Assembly (NCBI GenBank): GCA_001874005.1
Contig: MNYJ01000197.1
Coordinates: 1-46,966, forward strand
DNA: 46,966 nucleotides
DNA from: Desulfobacteraceae bacterium CG2_30_51_40
GTDB taxonomy: Bacteria; Desulfobacterota; DSM-4660; Desulfatiglandales; Desulfatiglandaceae
Reading direction: 5' to 3'
The notes under the pieces were generated by a model that did not search any database, was not told the DNA's origin, and saw only the letters and a program-made list of their open reading frames with translations. Shown piece after piece: positions 34,429 through 43,406 of the stretch; the first letter of the stretch is position 1, and each line of letters opens with the position of its first letter. A program made the position numbers and the translations under genes.

Positions 34429-34456
34429 TTGACAACCTGAGCAGTTACAATAAAAC
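34429..34456 (+). promoter_or_regulatory. Possible sigma-70-type promoter for surA
   Basis: TTGACA (34429-34434), 16 bases, then TAAAAC (34451-34456, four of six matches). The surA ATG with a GGGAGGG site follows 26 bases later. This would start the surA-rodZ-tyrS-rpoH run. Confidence 0.4.
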
Positions 34457-34482
34457 AATGAGATGGAAGGGAGGGATATCGA

Positions 34483-35454
34483 ATGAAAAGGTTTTTCCCT
34501 CGATTTATCGTTATATCGGCTTTGATTATTTTTACCTTTAACGGAGTTTTATGGGCTGATATATGTAATAGAATAGTAGCCTTTGTTAATAATGATATTA
34601 TCACTTCCTATGAGCTTGAAAACAGAATGCAAAAGCTCGTTGGAACTTCTTTGGATCAGTTTAAGGAAAAAGACCCTCAGGGTTATTCTGATGCCAGAAG
34701 ACAGATATTGAACATGCTCATTGATGAGAAGATAGCCCAGGAAAGAATAAAGGAACTAGGAATAAATATCTCTGCCAAGGAAATTGATCAGGCGATAGAG
34801 CGATTAAAAGAGGACAATCATTGGACCCATGAGGATTTGCTCCTGCGACTTAAAGACCAAAAGGTAAGCTTATACGAGTACAAGGAAGCCATGAAAACCG
34901 AGCTTGAGCGTGTGAGGCTTATCAATCATGAGGTCAAATCGAAGATAATCGTTCGCGATGAAGATATTGGTGAATATTACAAGCGCCACCAGGATGAGTT
35001 CAGTTCGCCTTCCCGGGTCAGGCTTTCTGCCATATTTATAAAGGCAGCTTCCGATTCGGGTGGAGGAGAAACTAAGTCCGCTAGAGAGTCGGCCAAGGAA
35101 ATCCTTTCCAGATTGAAGGCTGGCGAGGACTTTTCAGAGTTGGCAAGGGCTTTTTCGCAGGGACCGGGGGCTTCCAATGGAGGTGACCTGGGATTTTTTA
35201 AAGTCTCCCAGCTCGATAAGGAGCTTCAAGAGGTAGTTACCGAGATATCTGAAGGAGGAATCAGCGAACCCATACCCAGGGCCGGGGGTCTTCAGATAAT
35301 AAAAATAACTCAGAAGGAAAAGGGAGGCACCAGAAATCTGCAGGAGGTCAGAGACGCGATCTTTAACCGGCTTTACAAGGAAGAGGTGAACAGAAGATAT
35401 GTTAAGTGGCTGGGTGAATTAAGAAAAAAGGCATATACCAAGATAATATATTGA
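34483..35454 (+). CDS. SurA-like periplasmic peptidyl-prolyl isomerase/chaperone
   Basis: The 323-residue protein begins with a signal peptide (about 1-26, KRFFPRFIVISALIIFTFNGVLWA). A SurA N-terminal chaperone domain follows (about 28-165: NRIVAFVNNDIITSYELENRM, RRQILNMLIDEKIAQERIKELG). One parvulin-type PPIase domain covers about 172-275 (RLSAIFIKA, LKAGEDFSELARAFSQGPGASNGGDLGFF, GGLQIIKI). E. coli SurA has two PPIase domains; one is usual in this group. It helps outer-membrane proteins fold in the periplasm. It stands first in a run with rodZ, tyrS and rpoH, 36 bases before rodZ. Confidence 0.88.
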   Translation: MKRFFPRFIVISALIIFTFNGVLWADICNRIVAFVNNDIITSYELENRMQKLVGTSLDQFKEKDPQGYSDARRQILNMLIDEKIAQERIKELGINISAKEIDQAIERLKEDNHWTHEDLLLRLKDQKVSLYEYKEAMKTELERVRLINHEVKSKIIVRDEDIGEYYKRHQDEFSSPSRVRLSAIFIKAASDSGGGETKSARESAKEILSRLKAGEDFSELARAFSQGPGASNGGDLGFFKVSQLDKELQEVVTEISEGGISEPIPRAGGLQIIKITQKEKGGTRNLQEVRDAIFNRLYKEEVNRRYVKWLGELRKKAYTKIIY

Positions 35455-35490
35455 TATAATTACGTATATTGGCTATATCAAGGATGGGCA

Positions 35491-36420
35491 ATGGAAGGCA
35501 CAAATGAGGAGACCTTGAAGGAATATTGGGCTCAAGATGTAACCAGTCTGGGCTCGATGCTTGTCTCTGAGCGACAAAAGAGGGGGCTCTCACTTGAAGA
35601 TATCTCCGAAAAAACCAGGATAAGATTCGAGATCCTCAAGGCAATTGAAACAGAGGCCTGGGTAGGTCTTCCTGAGCCGGCATACATAAGGGGCTTTTTG
35701 GTCAGCTATGCGAGGGCGCTGGGAATGAATCCAGACGCGGTTCTTGACCTTTACAATAGAGGTACTCACATCGCAAGGCCCCTGAAACCTTTGAGAAAGA
35801 AAGCACGATCAGGCAAGACTTTCTATCTGGTCATTCTTCCTCTGATTATAGTTTTTTGTGCCGGCGTTTATATATTTGGAAAGGATCTGTTGGAGAGGTC
35901 TAAAGTCATAGCAAGGGATCTGTTCTCCTGGGACATAACCACCGAAAGACCTACAGCAATGCCGAATCAAGAGGCCGTTTCCACCGTCCCTGAAAAGGCC
36001 GAACATCCGGATGAGGAAGCCGCGGCTCATAACATTCGGATTCCGGAGACCGCAGATGAAGAGGCACCGGATGCCGACCGGCAGCAAGATGAGGCTCTAA
36101 TACAGGAATTGAAGCCGCCTCCTGAGAAAGAACCACCTGAGCGGAAGGCCGAAGAAGGAGATATTGTCTTGAAGGCAACCGCCTTGAAAAGGACGTGGCT
36201 GAGAGTAGTTGCGGACGGAGGCGAACCGATGGAATATATGCTCACCGCAGGCATGGAGCGAGAATTTTATGCGAAGGAGGGTTTTGAACTTCTGATCGGA
36301 AATGCCGGAGGCATAGTCCTTGAATTCAACGGAGAAAAGATGCAGAATCTGGGTTCACCAGGTGAGGTATTAAGACTGAGCCTGCCCTGGGATATCAAAG
36401 CGAGAGGGGAAACGCGCTAA
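35491..36420 (+). CDS. RodZ-like cytoskeletal/transcription-regulator protein
   Basis: The 309-residue protein has an N-terminal helix-turn-helix domain (about 20-90: LGSMLVSERQKRGLSLEDIS, LPEPAYIRGFLVSYARALGM). A basic segment and a single transmembrane helix (about 111-130) follow, then a low-complexity acidic/proline linker and a C-terminal beta domain of the DUF4115 type (about 225-305: ALKRTWLRVVADGG, LLIGNAGGIVLEFNGEKM). This is the RodZ architecture; RodZ ties MreB to the membrane and controls rod shape. No mreB is in the window. Its stop is one base before tyrS, so the two are tightly linked. Confidence 0.85.
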   Translation: MEGTNEETLKEYWAQDVTSLGSMLVSERQKRGLSLEDISEKTRIRFEILKAIETEAWVGLPEPAYIRGFLVSYARALGMNPDAVLDLYNRGTHIARPLKPLRKKARSGKTFYLVILPLIIVFCAGVYIFGKDLLERSKVIARDLFSWDITTERPTAMPNQEAVSTVPEKAEHPDEEAAAHNIRIPETADEEAPDADRQQDEALIQELKPPPEKEPPERKAEEGDIVLKATALKRTWLRVVADGGEPMEYMLTAGMEREFYAKEGFELLIGNAGGIVLEFNGEKMQNLGSPGEVLRLSLPWDIKARGETR

Positions 36421-36421
36421 A

Positions 36422-37669
36422 GTGGAAAATGTGTTTGAGATATTTGAACAAAGAGGATTTATCGAACAGGTTACGGACAGAACCATGCTTGAAGATCTTC
36501 TCAGAGAGCCAGTCACCTGTTATATCGGCTTTGATCCTACTGCAAAGAGCCTTCATGCTGGCAGCCTTCTTCCCATAATGTCGCTCATGCACATGCAGAG
36601 GCAGGGGCACAGACCCATTGCGATAGTGGGCGGAGGGACCGCCCTTGTAGGGGATCCAAGCGGCAAGACCGAGATGCGGCCCATAATGACCAGAGATCAG
36701 ATAGATGAAAACGCCGCATCCATTAAGGCCCAGCTTTCAAGATTTCTAGATTTCTCAGATGGAAAGGCCTTTCTCGTCAATAATGCGGATTGGCTTACTG
36801 AACTAAGCTATATAGAGTTTTTGAGGGATATAGGAAAACATTTCAGCGTCAACCGCATGCTTACCGCCGAAAGCTACAGGACAAGACTCGAGACAGGCCT
36901 GAACTTTATTGAGTTTAACTACATGCTCCTTCAGGCCTATGATTTCTTGCATCTTTTCAAACACTACGGTTGCCGTCTCCAGATGGGTGGAAATGACCAA
37001 TGGGGAAACATCCTTGCAGGCGCTGACCTTATCCGTCGGCTGGAAGGCGAAATAGTCCACGGTTTAACGCTGCCGCTTCTCACTACCTCAACAGGAATAA
37101 AGATGGGGAAGACTCACAAGGGGGCAATATGGCTAGATCCTGAGCTGACCTCATCCTATGAGTATTATCAGTACTGGATAAACCAGGCCGATGCAGACAT
37201 TAAGCGATTTCTCGCTCTCTTCACATTTCTCCCCATGGGAGAAGTGAAAAGGTTAGGGGCGCTTGAAGGCTCTGAGTTGAACCATGCCAAGGAAATCCTT
37301 GCCTTTGAAGCCACAAGAATATGCCATGGCGAAAAGGAGGCCGAAAAGGCCAGGAATGCATCCAGATCTCTGTTTGGAGGTGGAGAAGGAGATGTCTCTT
37401 CCGATACCCCCACCTTCAGCCTCGATGCCGGCGAACTCGCATACGGGATAGAGGCATTCATTCTTTTCAGTAATTGCGGCCTCTGCAAGACAAGGGCAGA
37501 GGCCCGCAGGCTAATTTCCCAGGGTGGAGCCTATCTCAACGGAATAAAGGTCGAAAGCGCCGAGACCAGGGTAAACTCAGATCATCTCAAAAACGGCGCC
37601 ATTCTACTTAGAGCGGGCAAGAAGCGCTACATGCGAATTTTAGCAAAGCCTGAAGGCGTGAAGGAATAA
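36422..37669 (+). CDS. tyrS: Tyrosyl-tRNA synthetase
   Basis: The 415-residue class I synthetase has HAGS (45-48) as its HIGH motif and KMGKT (227-231) as KMSKS, with the tyrosine pocket residues in YIGFDPTAKSLHAGS, NFIEFNYMLLQAYDF and GGNDQWGNI. An S4 RNA-binding domain ends the protein (about 345-405: LCKTRAEARRLISQGGAYLNG). It charges tRNA-Tyr. The start is GTG 36422, one base after the rodZ stop. Its stop overlaps the rpoH start (TAATG), so expression is coupled. Confidence 0.94.
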   Translation: MENVFEIFEQRGFIEQVTDRTMLEDLLREPVTCYIGFDPTAKSLHAGSLLPIMSLMHMQRQGHRPIAIVGGGTALVGDPSGKTEMRPIMTRDQIDENAASIKAQLSRFLDFSDGKAFLVNNADWLTELSYIEFLRDIGKHFSVNRMLTAESYRTRLETGLNFIEFNYMLLQAYDFLHLFKHYGCRLQMGGNDQWGNILAGADLIRRLEGEIVHGLTLPLLTTSTGIKMGKTHKGAIWLDPELTSSYEYYQYWINQADADIKRFLALFTFLPMGEVKRLGALEGSELNHAKEILAFEATRICHGEKEAEKARNASRSLFGGGEGDVSSDTPTFSLDAGELAYGIEAFILFSNCGLCKTRAEARRLISQGGAYLNGIKVESAETRVNSDHLKNGAILLRAGKKRYMRILAKPEGVKE

Positions 37670-38646
37670 TGGAAGACAGCGAAGACATTCTGGTCCTTGA
37701 TGACGAAATAGAAGAGGAACCTCTTGATACTGTTGCGGAATCGGAGCTTGTTCCGGCGATCCCGCTTGAAAAGTCGAGGGCGGTAGTCCCCTATGATCCT
37801 CTGCAGATATATCTCATGGAGATAAAACGCTATAAACTGCTCACTCGTGAGGAGGAACTGGAGCTTGCCGTAAGGGCCGCAGAGGAGAAGGACGAAAAGG
37901 CGATTTATGCCCTGGTCACCTCCAACCTGCGCCTCGTAGTGAAGATCGCCATGGATTTTCATCGCTACTGGACGCAAAACCTATTAGATCTTATACAAGA
38001 GGGCAATCTTGGACTCCTTCAGGCGGTTCGGAAGTTCGATCCTTACAGAGGCATAAAATTCTCCTATTATGCATCCTTTTGGATAAAGGCGTATCTTCTT
38101 AAGTTTATAATGGATAATTGGAAGCTGGTTAAAATTGGAACCACTCAGAGCCAAAGAAAGCTCTTTTTCAACCTCGCAAAAGAAAGGGAAAATCTCATAT
38201 CCAAAGGCTTTGAGCCGGAACCACGTCTGCTTGCCGAAAGGCTGGATGTAAAGGAAGCGGAAGTCGTTGAAATGAGCCAGCGACTTGGCGGATGGGAGAT
38301 ATCACTTAGTTCTCCACTGGGTGATGAGTCCAAGGAGACATACGGCGCATTCCTTCCCGACACCGGTACCAGCGTTGATGAAGAACTATCAGAGGACGAG
38401 AGCCGAAGGCTCCTTGCAGGAAAGCTTAGGGAGTTCCGCAAGACCCTCATGGGGAAAGAGGCTGACATATTCGACAGCCGCATCATGGCGGAAAAACCCC
38501 TGACCCTCAGGGAACTAGGCGAAAAATATAACATCTCCAGGGAAAGGGTGCGACAGCTTCAGGAAAAGATAGTGGACAACATAAGGAAATGGCTGGAGCA
38601 CGAGATCCCCAACTTCAAACAGCAATACATGGACATGTTGAAATAG
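37669..38646 (+). CDS. rpoH: RNA polymerase sigma-32 type factor RpoH
   Basis: The 325-residue sigma factor has region 1.2 (DPLQIYLMEIKRYKLLTREEE) and region 2 (NLRLVVKIAMDFHRYWTQNLLDLIQEGNLGLLQAV). The RpoH box QRKLFFNLA (162-170) separates heat-shock sigma factors from RpoD/RpoS. Region 4 has the helix-turn-helix LTLRELGEKYNISRERVRQLQ. It directs RNA polymerase to heat-shock promoters. The N-terminus has a 40-residue acidic extension, longer than in E. coli RpoH. The ATG overlaps the tyrS stop by one base, so it is probably translated from the surA-rodZ-tyrS message. FtsH, the protease that destroys sigma-32 in E. coli, is 9 kb upstream. Confidence 0.93.
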   Translation: MEDSEDILVLDDEIEEEPLDTVAESELVPAIPLEKSRAVVPYDPLQIYLMEIKRYKLLTREEELELAVRAAEEKDEKAIYALVTSNLRLVVKIAMDFHRYWTQNLLDLIQEGNLGLLQAVRKFDPYRGIKFSYYASFWIKAYLLKFIMDNWKLVKIGTTQSQRKLFFNLAKERENLISKGFEPEPRLLAERLDVKEAEVVEMSQRLGGWEISLSSPLGDESKETYGAFLPDTGTSVDEELSEDESRRLLAGKLREFRKTLMGKEADIFDSRIMAEKPLTLRELGEKYNISRERVRQLQEKIVDNIRKWLEHEIPNFKQQYMDMLK

Positions 38647-38693
38647 ATTAAGGAGGCCCGGGGACATATAATCGGCTCCCCCCACATTTTACT

Positions 38694-40466
38694 ATGCTAA
38701 GACATCGTTATCTTACCATAATTGCTTTCTGCGGCAGGGGCCGGATGAGTCTATTATTCCTGCTCTTGATGCTGACTTCAGCCTCCTGCGGGCAATTGTC
38801 CCATTTGAGCGCAGAGAAGGAGGGAAAGGCTGTTATTGAGCCTGCTTCTCCTCTTTCCGAGCGCCTGAACGATCCCTATGCACTTTTCCTTTATGCAACC
38901 CTGGCAGAAGCTGATGGAGATTACGTATCGGCCCACAGTTATCTGGCCAAGGCCGTGAGCATTGACCCTCGCTCGGCCTATCTCCATGCCAAGATGGCCT
39001 ATCTCCTCAAGGAAAAAAAGGAATTCGGCGAGGCCATAAAGCATGCTCTTGTCTGCATAGAGCTGGAACCCTCCGATCCGGAATACAAGGTCCTCGCGGG
39101 TGATCTGCACGCGGCGATGGGTGAGGACGATAAGGCCATTGAGCAATACGAACAGGCATCCAAGCTAACCGGGGGAGATCCCAGAATCAGGATGCTTTTG
39201 TCAACAATGCTTATAAGGAAAGGCAGATTCGAAGAGGCACTGAAACACCTCGAAAGAGTCATTGAGGCCAACCCTCAGCTTATAATAGCACATTACTACC
39301 GTGGCAGGGTGAATTTCGAACTCAAGCGTATTCCGCAGGCAGAGGAAGCCTTTCTTCAGGCCCTTGAGTTGAATGAAAGGCTTGAACCCGCACTTTACGA
39401 TCTAGGGACCCTTTATCAAATGGCCGGTAGGGACGTTGACGCGATCGAAACTTACGAGCGCCTCCTGAGTTTCCATCCCCAAAATCTGGCCGTAAGGGAG
39501 AGGCTCGTAAGCCTTTATATGAAGACAGGGCTTAAGGACAAAGCTGAAAGGGAGATAGATGCCATAAAAGGCCTTTCCCAGCCCGGAGGCATCAACAGAC
39601 AGGCGCTGGGGCTTGCCTACCTGAGGCAGGGAAGGCTGGATGAATCCATAGAGGAATTGAGTATGATAGTATCGGCTTGGCCCAGGGACTACAAGAGCAG
39701 ATACTATCTGGCCATAGCTTATGAGGAAAAGGGAGATGGAGAAAAGGCCATAGAGAACTTTTCAACTATTGTGCCTGAATCGGACTATTATTTTAACGCA
39801 AGAATCCACATGGCCTACCTGCTGGAAGCCGAAAAGAAGATAGACGAGGCCATCAGGACCATCCAGGAGGCCCTCGAAGAGAAAAAGGATAAAGTTGAAC
39901 TTTATCTGGCCCTTGGTTCTCTCTATGAGAGTAGCAAGAACTATGCGAAGGCGAAGGAGGCCCTCCGGCAGGGTCTTGAAATTGATAAGGAAAATACCGA
40001 TTTAATGTTCAGGCTAGCCGTCATTCTTGATAAGGACAATGACAAGCATGGCTGCATAGAGCTGATGAAACGGGTGGTTGCATTGAACCCGGAGCATGCC
40101 GAGGCCCTTAATTACATAGGTTATACCTATTCAGAGCAGGGAGTGAATCTTGAAGAAGCGCTGGCTCTCGTAAACAGGGCACTGAAGATCAAGCCTGAAA
40201 GCGGCTACATAATTGACAGTCTGGGTTGGATCTATTATCAAAAAGCCCAGTATGCTCAAGCAATTAAACATCTTGAAAAGGCCGCTGATCTGATGCCGGA
40301 AGACCCGACCATAAGTGAGCACCTCGGAGACGCATATTCAAAGGCCGGCCGATACAAGGATGCGCTTGGGCGTTACAATAAGGCCATGTCCCTGGAACCA
40401 TCTAATCCCGAAAAATTAAAGGAAAAGATATCAGAGATGGAAAAGCGCCTTGAAAAGGTTAAATAA
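38694..40466 (+). CDS. TPR repeat protein, probably envelope-anchored
   Basis: The 590-residue protein has a hydrophobic N-terminus with a Cys near residue 33 (FLLLMLTSASCGQ), so a lipoprotein or exported form is likely, although the lipobox lacks the usual Leu three positions before Cys. The rest is about fourteen 34-residue tetratricopeptide units, many with the A-x-x-x-Y/L...P pattern (AYLHAKMAYLLKEKKEFGEAI, AHYYRGRVNFELKRIPQAEE, GYIIDSLGWIYYQKAQYAQAI). TPRs form superhelical protein-binding scaffolds; the partner is unknown. ATG 38745 (MSLLFLLL), preceded by GCAGGGG, may be the real start, since 38694 has no ribosome-binding site. The LolB-like gene follows after five bases, which hints at an outer-membrane assembly role. 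Confidence 0.8.
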   Translation: MLRHRYLTIIAFCGRGRMSLLFLLLMLTSASCGQLSHLSAEKEGKAVIEPASPLSERLNDPYALFLYATLAEADGDYVSAHSYLAKAVSIDPRSAYLHAKMAYLLKEKKEFGEAIKHALVCIELEPSDPEYKVLAGDLHAAMGEDDKAIEQYEQASKLTGGDPRIRMLLSTMLIRKGRFEEALKHLERVIEANPQLIIAHYYRGRVNFELKRIPQAEEAFLQALELNERLEPALYDLGTLYQMAGRDVDAIETYERLLSFHPQNLAVRERLVSLYMKTGLKDKAEREIDAIKGLSQPGGINRQALGLAYLRQGRLDESIEELSMIVSAWPRDYKSRYYLAIAYEEKGDGEKAIENFSTIVPESDYYFNARIHMAYLLEAEKKIDEAIRTIQEALEEKKDKVELYLALGSLYESSKNYAKAKEALRQGLEIDKENTDLMFRLAVILDKDNDKHGCIELMKRVVALNPEHAEALNYIGYTYSEQGVNLEEALALVNRALKIKPESGYIIDSLGWIYYQKAQYAQAIKHLEKAADLMPEDPTISEHLGDAYSKAGRYKDALGRYNKAMSLEPSNPEKLKEKISEMEKRLEKVK

Positions 40467-40471
40467 ATCTT

Positions 40472-41281
40472 GTGAAATCAACCTTATTCCTATTGAGCCT
40501 GTATGTTTTTTCCCTTTCCCTTCAATCCTGCGCTTCCATAGGTTTAGCGCCAGGCAAAAAGCCCTTAAGCGACCAAGAGATAAGTGATGCTTTCTCGCAC
40601 CTTTCGCGGGAAGACCTCAAGGCAGAAACCTTCTTTGGAACCGGGCAATTGATAGTTGAAGGTCGTGATTCATATTCGAAAGCGCCCATCCTTTTTATTG
40701 GAAGACGCCATCCCCTAGAACTGAGGATCGAGATCACCCATCCCTGGGGAAAGCCATTGGCAAACATGCTCGTAAGAAAGAACGGTTTTCTCTTGGTTGC
40801 CTTTCAGGAGTCAAAGTATTACGTGGGAGACGGGGCCGCAATGTCGAGACAGGGGCTCCTGCCGCTCCAGCTTTCACCAGTTGAGCTTTGGGGGGTAGCA
40901 CGGGGATATCCATTTCTTGAGGGATTCAAACCTGTCTTTGATGGAATTCCTGATGGGATTGGGCTTAAAGGAGAGTATGGTAAAGTGATCCGCCTTGACG
41001 GCTTAAACCCCGTCTCAGCCTTACTGCCTGAAAAGGAAGTAGAGATAGCTTACGACGGCCTCGCATCAGGAGTGGGTGTAGCCTTTGCGAAAGAAATCAG
41101 GATAACAAGCATTAGAGACGGCTTAACAGTGACCGTAAAAAGGGAGCAGATGGAGGTAAACACCGCGCTTTCCGATGATATCTTTCGGATAGAGATACCT
41201 GAGGGTTACGAAAAGGTTAACATAAGAAACTCTGCCGGAAAACCCGACAGCCCCAGGCCGGATGATTCAGACGGCCTCTGA
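40472..41281 (+). CDS. LolB-like outer-membrane lipoprotein insertion protein
   Basis: The 269-residue protein starts with a lipoprotein signal (STLFLLSLYVFSLSLQSCAS, lipobox LQSC with Cys about 21). The body shows the LolA/LolB-type beta pattern: FFGTGQLIVEGRD, ILFIGRRHPLELRIEITHPWGKPLANMLVRKNGFLLVAF, then VEIAYDGLASGVGVAFAKEIRIT and DDIFRIEIPEGYE at the end. This resembles LolB/DUF4292 proteins that receive lipoproteins from LolA or take part in outer-membrane lipid handling. Identity to true LolB is uncertain. The start is GTG 40472, five bases after the TPR gene, so the two are probably co-translated and may work together. Confidence 0.7.
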   Translation: MKSTLFLLSLYVFSLSLQSCASIGLAPGKKPLSDQEISDAFSHLSREDLKAETFFGTGQLIVEGRDSYSKAPILFIGRRHPLELRIEITHPWGKPLANMLVRKNGFLLVAFQESKYYVGDGAAMSRQGLLPLQLSPVELWGVARGYPFLEGFKPVFDGIPDGIGLKGEYGKVIRLDGLNPVSALLPEKEVEIAYDGLASGVGVAFAKEIRITSIRDGLTVTVKREQMEVNTALSDDIFRIEIPEGYEKVNIRNSAGKPDSPRPDDSDGL

Positions 41282-41294
41282 AGTTTGCTATCGC

Positions 41295-41311
41295 GGGGGT
41301 GATTTTCATAT
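41295..41311. repeat. Right-end fragment of the ATTTTCATAT interspersed repeat
   Basis: GGGGGTGATTTTCATAT matches the end of the units at 18003-18072 and 30634-30704. It lies in the 57-base gap before the molybdopterin enzyme. Confidence 0.45.
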
Positions 41312-41338
41312 GAGGGGAAAAGGATACCGGGGTAGATC

Positions 41339-43402
41339 ATGAAATGGATCAAGACACACTGCTCCAGAATGGATCACGGCGGATGCGGGATACTCGTAGG
41401 TGTTGAAAATAACCGGATAGAGTCCATAAAGCCTGATCCCGAAGGATTCCTGAACCACGGCTTCATCTGCCCGAAAGGTGTTCATGGCGCGGAAAAGCTA
41501 TATCATCCCAAGAGGTTGAAAGAGCCTCTCGTGAGAGTAGGAGAGCGGGGAGAAGGAAAGTGGCGGGAGATTTCTTGGAAAGAGGCCCTGCTATTGATAA
41601 GCAAGAGGTTTATTGCCGTCAAGGATAAATTCGGGGCCAGGGCGGTCGCCTTCTGCCAGGGCATGCCAAAGGGTATGGAGCACTTTGTTCTTATCCGGCT
41701 GGCCAATCTGTTCGGCTCCCCCAATGTGGTTGCAACGCAGGATGTCTGTCACGCTCCCAGAGAAATAACAGGGCTCCATACCTGCGGTTTTTATCCTGTG
41801 GCTGATCTCCACAGCCGGCCCCCCCTGGTAGTCCTGTGGGGAAGCAATATCACCGCCACCAATGAAGAAGGAGAGATATCAACCCTTTTGACTGAAGCAA
41901 TGAAAAAGGGGACGAGGATAATTCTGGTTGACCCCAGAAAGACCGCGCTCGCGGACAAAGCCCTCATGGTTCTTCAGCTAAGACCAGGGACCGACCTCGC
42001 CCTGGCCCTCGGTTTTCTTAAAGTTATAATTGATGAAAAACTCTATGATCAAGGCTTTGTTGACAAATGGGCCTATGGTTTCGATGCCCTTTCAAGGCAT
42101 CTTGAAGGCTTTTCACTGGATGCCGCATCAGAGATAACCGGGGTGGAGGCGCAACTCATTCGAGCGGCAGCAAGGGTCTATGCCGTGACTAAACCGGCCG
42201 CCATACAGGTGGGTAACGCCATTGAACATCACCCTTCTACCTTTGATTCAGCTAGGTCTATCATATCTCTTATGGCCCTGTGCGGTAATCTCGATACCGC
42301 CGGTGGAAACATAGCGCCCGATGAACCGGATATACTTGGGCTGGGAAAGTTTGTAAAGGCGGATCAGCTTCCATCCAAGCCCAAAGAGATGATAGGATTT
42401 GCCCACAAGACCATACCAAGGCTTATGACCGTACCGCCGGCCTATTTCCGCTCAGCGGTAATCGGGGGCCGTCCTTATCCGGTAAAGGCCGCATATATGC
42501 AGTGCACCAATCCTCTTGTAACATACGCGGAAAGCCCCATGACCCGCGAAGCGCTTAATGCACTGGATTTCCTTGTCGTCTCTGACGGTTTCATGACCCC
42601 TACGGCCTCTTTTGCCGATATCGTGCTCCCCGCAGCATTCAATTTTGAATTCAATGATATTGGTCACTACGGCCTCGGGCACGGATACATACTTGCCAGG
42701 CCTAAGGCCGTTGATCCCCCGGGTAATTGCCGCTCTGATATCAGTATCCTGAACGAGCTTGGCAAAATGATGACCGACGCAGCCAACTGGTATGATGATC
42801 CGGATCTGCTCCTGGAAGAAGTGCTCAAGCCGGCCGGAATGACCTTTAAGGATTTCTCAGAGGCGGGATTTTTAAAGGGCAGGCAGCGTTATAGAAAATA
42901 TGAGGCTAAGGGCTTTAAAACCCCGACAGGAAAGGTTGAATTGCTTCTAAGCACGGCGGAGAAATACGGCCTGGCCCCTTTACCTGAAATCCCCGCCATG
43001 CAGACGCCAGAAGCGGATTTCCCACTTATCATGACAAGCGCCAAGAGCCCTTATTATCTGCACTCCTCCTACCGTTGGGTCGATTGCCTGCGAGAACGAG
43101 AACCTTATCCATTTGTTGAGATTAACACAGAAACAGCAGTATCACTGGGCTTAAAAGACAAGGATGAAGTAATTATAGAGACCCGTCACGGAAAGATTAC
43201 CCAGAAGGCAAGAATAACCGACCGAATCAGGCCTGATGTTGTATGCGCGTCTTACGGATGGTGGTTTCCCGAAGGAGACGCCTCGGCCCAGTTTGAATGG
43301 AAAAAGGCAAATTACAACATGCTTACTTCCGCATCCCATGTGGGAAAAGAATTTGGTACCCCGCTTCTTAAGGGGATTCCTTGCAGAATAAGCAGGAAAT
43401 GA
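41339..43402 (+). CDS. Molybdopterin-dependent oxidoreductase with [4Fe-4S] N-terminal motif
   Basis: The 687-residue protein is a member of the DMSO reductase superfamily (bis-MGD Mo or W). The N-terminal cluster motif reads C8-x3-D12-x3-C16-x27-C44: the spacing is standard but the second Cys is Asp. Cofactor-binding patterns follow (VVLWGSNITATNEEGE, ILVDPRKTALADKA, LRPGTDLALALG, GNLDTAGGN). Cys137 in VATQDVCHAP sits at the metal-ligand position, as in formate dehydrogenase and NapA. The C-terminal domain ends with LIMTSAKSPYYLHSSYRW and TSASHVGKEFGTPLLKG. There is no twin-arginine signal, so it is cytoplasmic. No partner Fe-S or membrane subunit is adjacent. The substrate is unknown. The nucleotidyl cyclase gene starts four bases after its stop. 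Confidence 0.85.
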   Translation: MKWIKTHCSRMDHGGCGILVGVENNRIESIKPDPEGFLNHGFICPKGVHGAEKLYHPKRLKEPLVRVGERGEGKWREISWKEALLLISKRFIAVKDKFGARAVAFCQGMPKGMEHFVLIRLANLFGSPNVVATQDVCHAPREITGLHTCGFYPVADLHSRPPLVVLWGSNITATNEEGEISTLLTEAMKKGTRIILVDPRKTALADKALMVLQLRPGTDLALALGFLKVIIDEKLYDQGFVDKWAYGFDALSRHLEGFSLDAASEITGVEAQLIRAAARVYAVTKPAAIQVGNAIEHHPSTFDSARSIISLMALCGNLDTAGGNIAPDEPDILGLGKFVKADQLPSKPKEMIGFAHKTIPRLMTVPPAYFRSAVIGGRPYPVKAAYMQCTNPLVTYAESPMTREALNALDFLVVSDGFMTPTASFADIVLPAAFNFEFNDIGHYGLGHGYILARPKAVDPPGNCRSDISILNELGKMMTDAANWYDDPDLLLEEVLKPAGMTFKDFSEAGFLKGRQRYRKYEAKGFKTPTGKVELLLSTAEKYGLAPLPEIPAMQTPEADFPLIMTSAKSPYYLHSSYRWVDCLREREPYPFVEINTETAVSLGLKDKDEVIIETRHGKITQKARITDRIRPDVVCASYGWWFPEGDASAQFEWKKANYNMLTSASHVGKEFGTPLLKGIPCRISRK

Positions 43403-43406
43403 ACAA

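Noticed and set aside
38660-38681. GGGGA/TCCCC hairpin after rpoH as a terminator
   Set aside because: Only five pairs and no T-run; the TPR gene starts 13 bases later, so transcription probably continues.
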